From Allopusillimonas lactea (lineage in GTDB: Bacteria; Pseudomonadota; Gammaproteobacteria; Burkholderiales; Burkholderiaceae_B): DNA of 64,000 bases. The notes beneath the pieces are model-generated. The model saw nothing but the letters and a program-made list of their open reading frames with translations. It did no database searches and was not told the origin of the DNA. The stretch is from assembly GCF_021653995.1 (NCBI RefSeq), contig NZ_JAJJOZ010000009.1, positions 124,001 through 188,000 on the forward strand. Reading direction: 5' to 3'. This document shows, piece after piece, positions 63,955-64,000 of the stretch (its first letter is position 1; the number at the start of each line of letters is the position of its first letter). A program made the position numbers and the translations under genes.

Positions 63955-64000
63955 ATGGCCTACCGTTCTACCTTTCCGCGCAATATTTTTGCAGAGCTGG
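63955..64000 (+). CDS. possible Hsp20-family small heat-shock protein (first 15 codons)
   Basis: AAAGGAGG, a very strong ribosome site, lies just before an ATG at 63955 that opens a frame to the window end: MAYRSTFPRNIFAEL. This beginning resembles small heat-shock proteins of betaproteobacteria, which start with a similar basic-aromatic segment before a leucine-rich helix. Fifteen residues are too few for a firm call. The 207 bases before it contain no gene that I can see. Confidence 0.4.
   Translation, partial: MAYRSTFPRNIFAEL

Overview
The window is a 64 kb piece of a high-GC betaproteobacterial chromosome, most likely Alcaligenaceae (Bordetella/Achromobacter/Pusillimonas type). The grounds are a Bug-family solute receptor, the DUF3348-DUF802-OmpA-DUF2894 cluster, and dense metabolic operons full of ABC, MFS and DMT transporters with LysR and GntR regulators. 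I see no rRNA, tRNA, insertion sequence, prophage or CRISPR array. Both edges cut genes: a LysR regulator on the left and a probable Hsp20-type protein on the right.

Region 1 (1-18.6 kb) is purine and glyoxylate catabolism. guaD, xdhC, xdhB and xdhA (minus strand) take guanine through xanthine to urate. uraD and allA (plus strand, divergent) handle later ureide steps and release glyoxylate. After a decayed Sel1-repeat gene come pyk, ttuD, glxR, hyi and gcl (minus strand). These turn glyoxylate into tartronate semialdehyde, glycerate, 2-phosphoglycerate and, through central glycolysis, pyruvate. A divergent LysR regulator and malate synthase G (glcB) complete this part. A xanthine/uracil permease lies further on, at 34-36 kb.

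Region 2 (18.6-26.6 kb) holds a LysE/RhtB exporter and then a tight operon: Bug receptor, DUF35 zinc-ribbon/OB protein, thiolase-fold protein without the usual cysteine, two acyl-CoA dehydrogenase subunits and an enoyl-CoA hydratase/3-hydroxyacyl-CoA dehydrogenase fusion. It resembles side-chain or dicarboxylate beta-oxidation modules in which the last step may be a retro-aldol cleavage.

Region 3 (26.8-43.6 kb) is a patchwork of transport and catabolism. It has an orphan BMP lipoprotein; a GntR regulator divergent from a NitT/TauT-type ABC importer co-transcribed with an IlvD/EDD sugar-acid dehydratase and an RraA-like aldolase; an NCS2 permease; an MFS carrier; a class III aminotransferase (argD-like) with a strong terminator; an EamA exporter; a MOSC protein; a polar amino-acid ABC pair without ATPase; and DNA polymerase IV.

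Region 4 (43.7-53.4 kb) is assimilatory nitrate reduction: Tat-exported nitrate-binding protein, permease, ATPase, nirB, nirD, nasA and uroporphyrinogen methyltransferase for siroheme. The genes are almost contiguous. A textbook sigma-54 promoter and two phased NtrC-like sites precede them.

Region 5 (53.5-64 kb) has an MFS carrier, a Ysc84-type lipoprotein, a beta-propeller protein with a TPR/winged-helix regulator, and then the most interesting locus. This is DUF3348, a MotA/TolQ-like DUF802 protein with a roughly 600-residue coiled-coil tail containing exact 11-residue repeats, a MotB-like OmpA protein, and DUF2894. Together they look like an uncharacterised ion-driven envelope motor. DNA glycosylase Tag and an arylamine N-acetyltransferase follow.
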